NCBI GenBank assembly: GCA_002770955.1
Contig: PCUH01000168.1
Location: forward strand, 1 to 25,261
DNA length: 25,261 nucleotides
Direction of reading: 5' to 3'
Origin: Flavobacteriales bacterium CG18_big_fil_WC_8_21_14_2_50_32_9
GTDB taxonomy: Bacteria > Bacteroidota > Bacteroidia > Flavobacteriales_E > Vicingaceae
Part shown: positions 24,772-25,261 of the stretch, in pieces
Layout: each line of letters opens with the position of its first letter
Position numbering within the stretch: the stretch's first letter is position 1
Notes under the pieces: model-generated
Told to the model about the DNA's origin: nothing
The model's input: the letters and a program-made list of their open reading frames with translations, nothing else
Databases searched by the model: none
Position numbers and translations under genes: made by a program

Positions 24772-25149
24772 TTAGCATAATTTTTCAAAATCATAAAAAT
24801 CTTTTCTACTTCCTCTCCCAGAAACTGCATTAATCTTCATTGCTACAACATCTAATTCACTAGCCAGTCTATAACCGTTAAAATATTCAATGGGTTTTAA
24901 TAGGGAATAAGGAAAATTTATAAAATCAACCTTAACACCATCAATACCCCCAAACACACCTACATTTGAAAACTCTGTATTAGTATATCGAGATCCAAAA
25001 TGTTATTTTAGTTTAAGGTTAATGTAATTTGCGTGTTCTAAGTCATAATCTTTCATTATAAGTAAATCTAAGTCAATAGATTTTCTATGGTTTTCACGTA
25101 ATGCTAAATTTGTTCCTCCTACAAGAAAATAATCATTGACCGTGACGAA
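24772..25149 (-). pseudogene. Broken AbiEii/AbiGii-type nucleotidyltransferase gene
   Basis: Reading upward from 25149, the frame gives NDYFLVGGTNLALRENHR, then KSIDLDLL with the nucleotidyltransferase signature (GG-T ... D-x-D). An in-frame TAA follows at 25005-25003. The same frame then continues as HFGSRYTNTEFSNVGVFGGI through EYFNGYRLASELDVVAMKIN, AVSGRGSRKDFYDFEKLC and a stop at 24772. Those blocks are typical of AbiEii-like toxin-family NTases. The gene lacks a normal N-terminus, is interrupted by a stop, and ends earlier than relatives, so it is a decayed remnant. A 61-codon piece (24772-24957, GTG start) is only its tail. No antitoxin partner gene is seen. Confidence 0.75.
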
Positions 25150-25154
25150 ACTAA

Positions 25155-25261
25155 AAAAGCAAGTACTCAACACCAACTAAATACGAATACGAAAAACAAA
25201 AAGCCTTTGATGATGTTGAAAACGAAAAGTTAGTTGCCATAGAACAAGAAGCCAAAGCAAA
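25155..25261 (+). pseudogene. Fragment of a TPR/coiled-coil signalling protein, cut by the window edge
   Basis: After an in-frame TAA at 25152-25154, the plus strand reads openly to the window end. It encodes KYEYEKQKAFDDVENEKL and then VAIEQEAKA. This charged helix resembles the coiled coil after the TPR repeats in Bacteroidota sensor kinases and SpoIIE- or cyclase-type proteins. No start codon or TPR repeats precede it, and it directly abuts the AbiEii remnant on the opposite strand. It is either a truncated gene copy or a rearrangement or contig-end artefact. What follows is outside the window. Confidence 0.45.

Overview
The window is AT-rich DNA from a Bacteroidota genome, most likely a member of the Flavobacteriia. 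Lineage markers are the TAnnTTTG promoter boxes ahead of many genes, a DUF2480 protein, the sdhC-sdhA-sdhB gene order with a single fused-type cytochrome b subunit, an M43 (cytophagalysin-type) secreted protease, SpoIIE-type phosphatases with a membrane-embedded N-terminus, and weak or absent Shine-Dalgarno sites. Most of it is ordinary chromosomal housekeeping content. I found no tRNA, rRNA, CRISPR array or complete insertion sequence, and no complete defence or secretion system.

Left part (1-8264, all minus strand): the N-terminal part of a secreted M43 zinc protease; a trans-sulfuration enzyme (cystathionine gamma-synthase type) followed after 5 nt by a short-chain dehydrogenase; a 390-bp intergenic stretch full of inverted and direct repeats; then the GDP-L-fucose operon gmd-fcl (8-nt overlap) with a secreted YD-repeat-like protein at its end; a strong hairpin terminator; and an orphan peptide-type substrate-binding lipoprotein.

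Middle (8390-19084, mostly plus strand): a large outer-membrane beta-barrel protein with a dockerin-like calcium loop; a convergent DUF2480 gene; an AAA ATPase of the DUF4143 type with an operator-like palindrome on its promoter; an ALDH7-type aldehyde dehydrogenase; a membrane histidine kinase in an apparent operon with a class I photolyase; and a secreted SPOR-domain protein behind a long, possibly structured leader.

Right part (19161-25261, mostly minus strand): a membrane-anchored SpoIIE-type phosphatase; a hairpin terminator; and the succinate dehydrogenase/fumarate reductase operon sdhC-sdhA-sdhB. A four-helix-bundle (23S rRNA intervening-sequence type) gene is inserted between sdhA and sdhB. 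Beyond the sdh promoter lies a decayed AbiEii-type nucleotidyltransferase gene, which abuts a plus-strand fragment resembling the coiled-coil part of Bacteroidota TPR signalling proteins.

The best candidates for a second look are the four-helix-bundle insertion in the sdh operon, the operator architecture of the AAA/DUF4143 gene, the leader RNA with a tiny uORF before the SPOR gene, the foldback element at 3163-3266, two promoters that predict near-leaderless mRNAs, and the broken AbiEii/TPR junction at the right edge.
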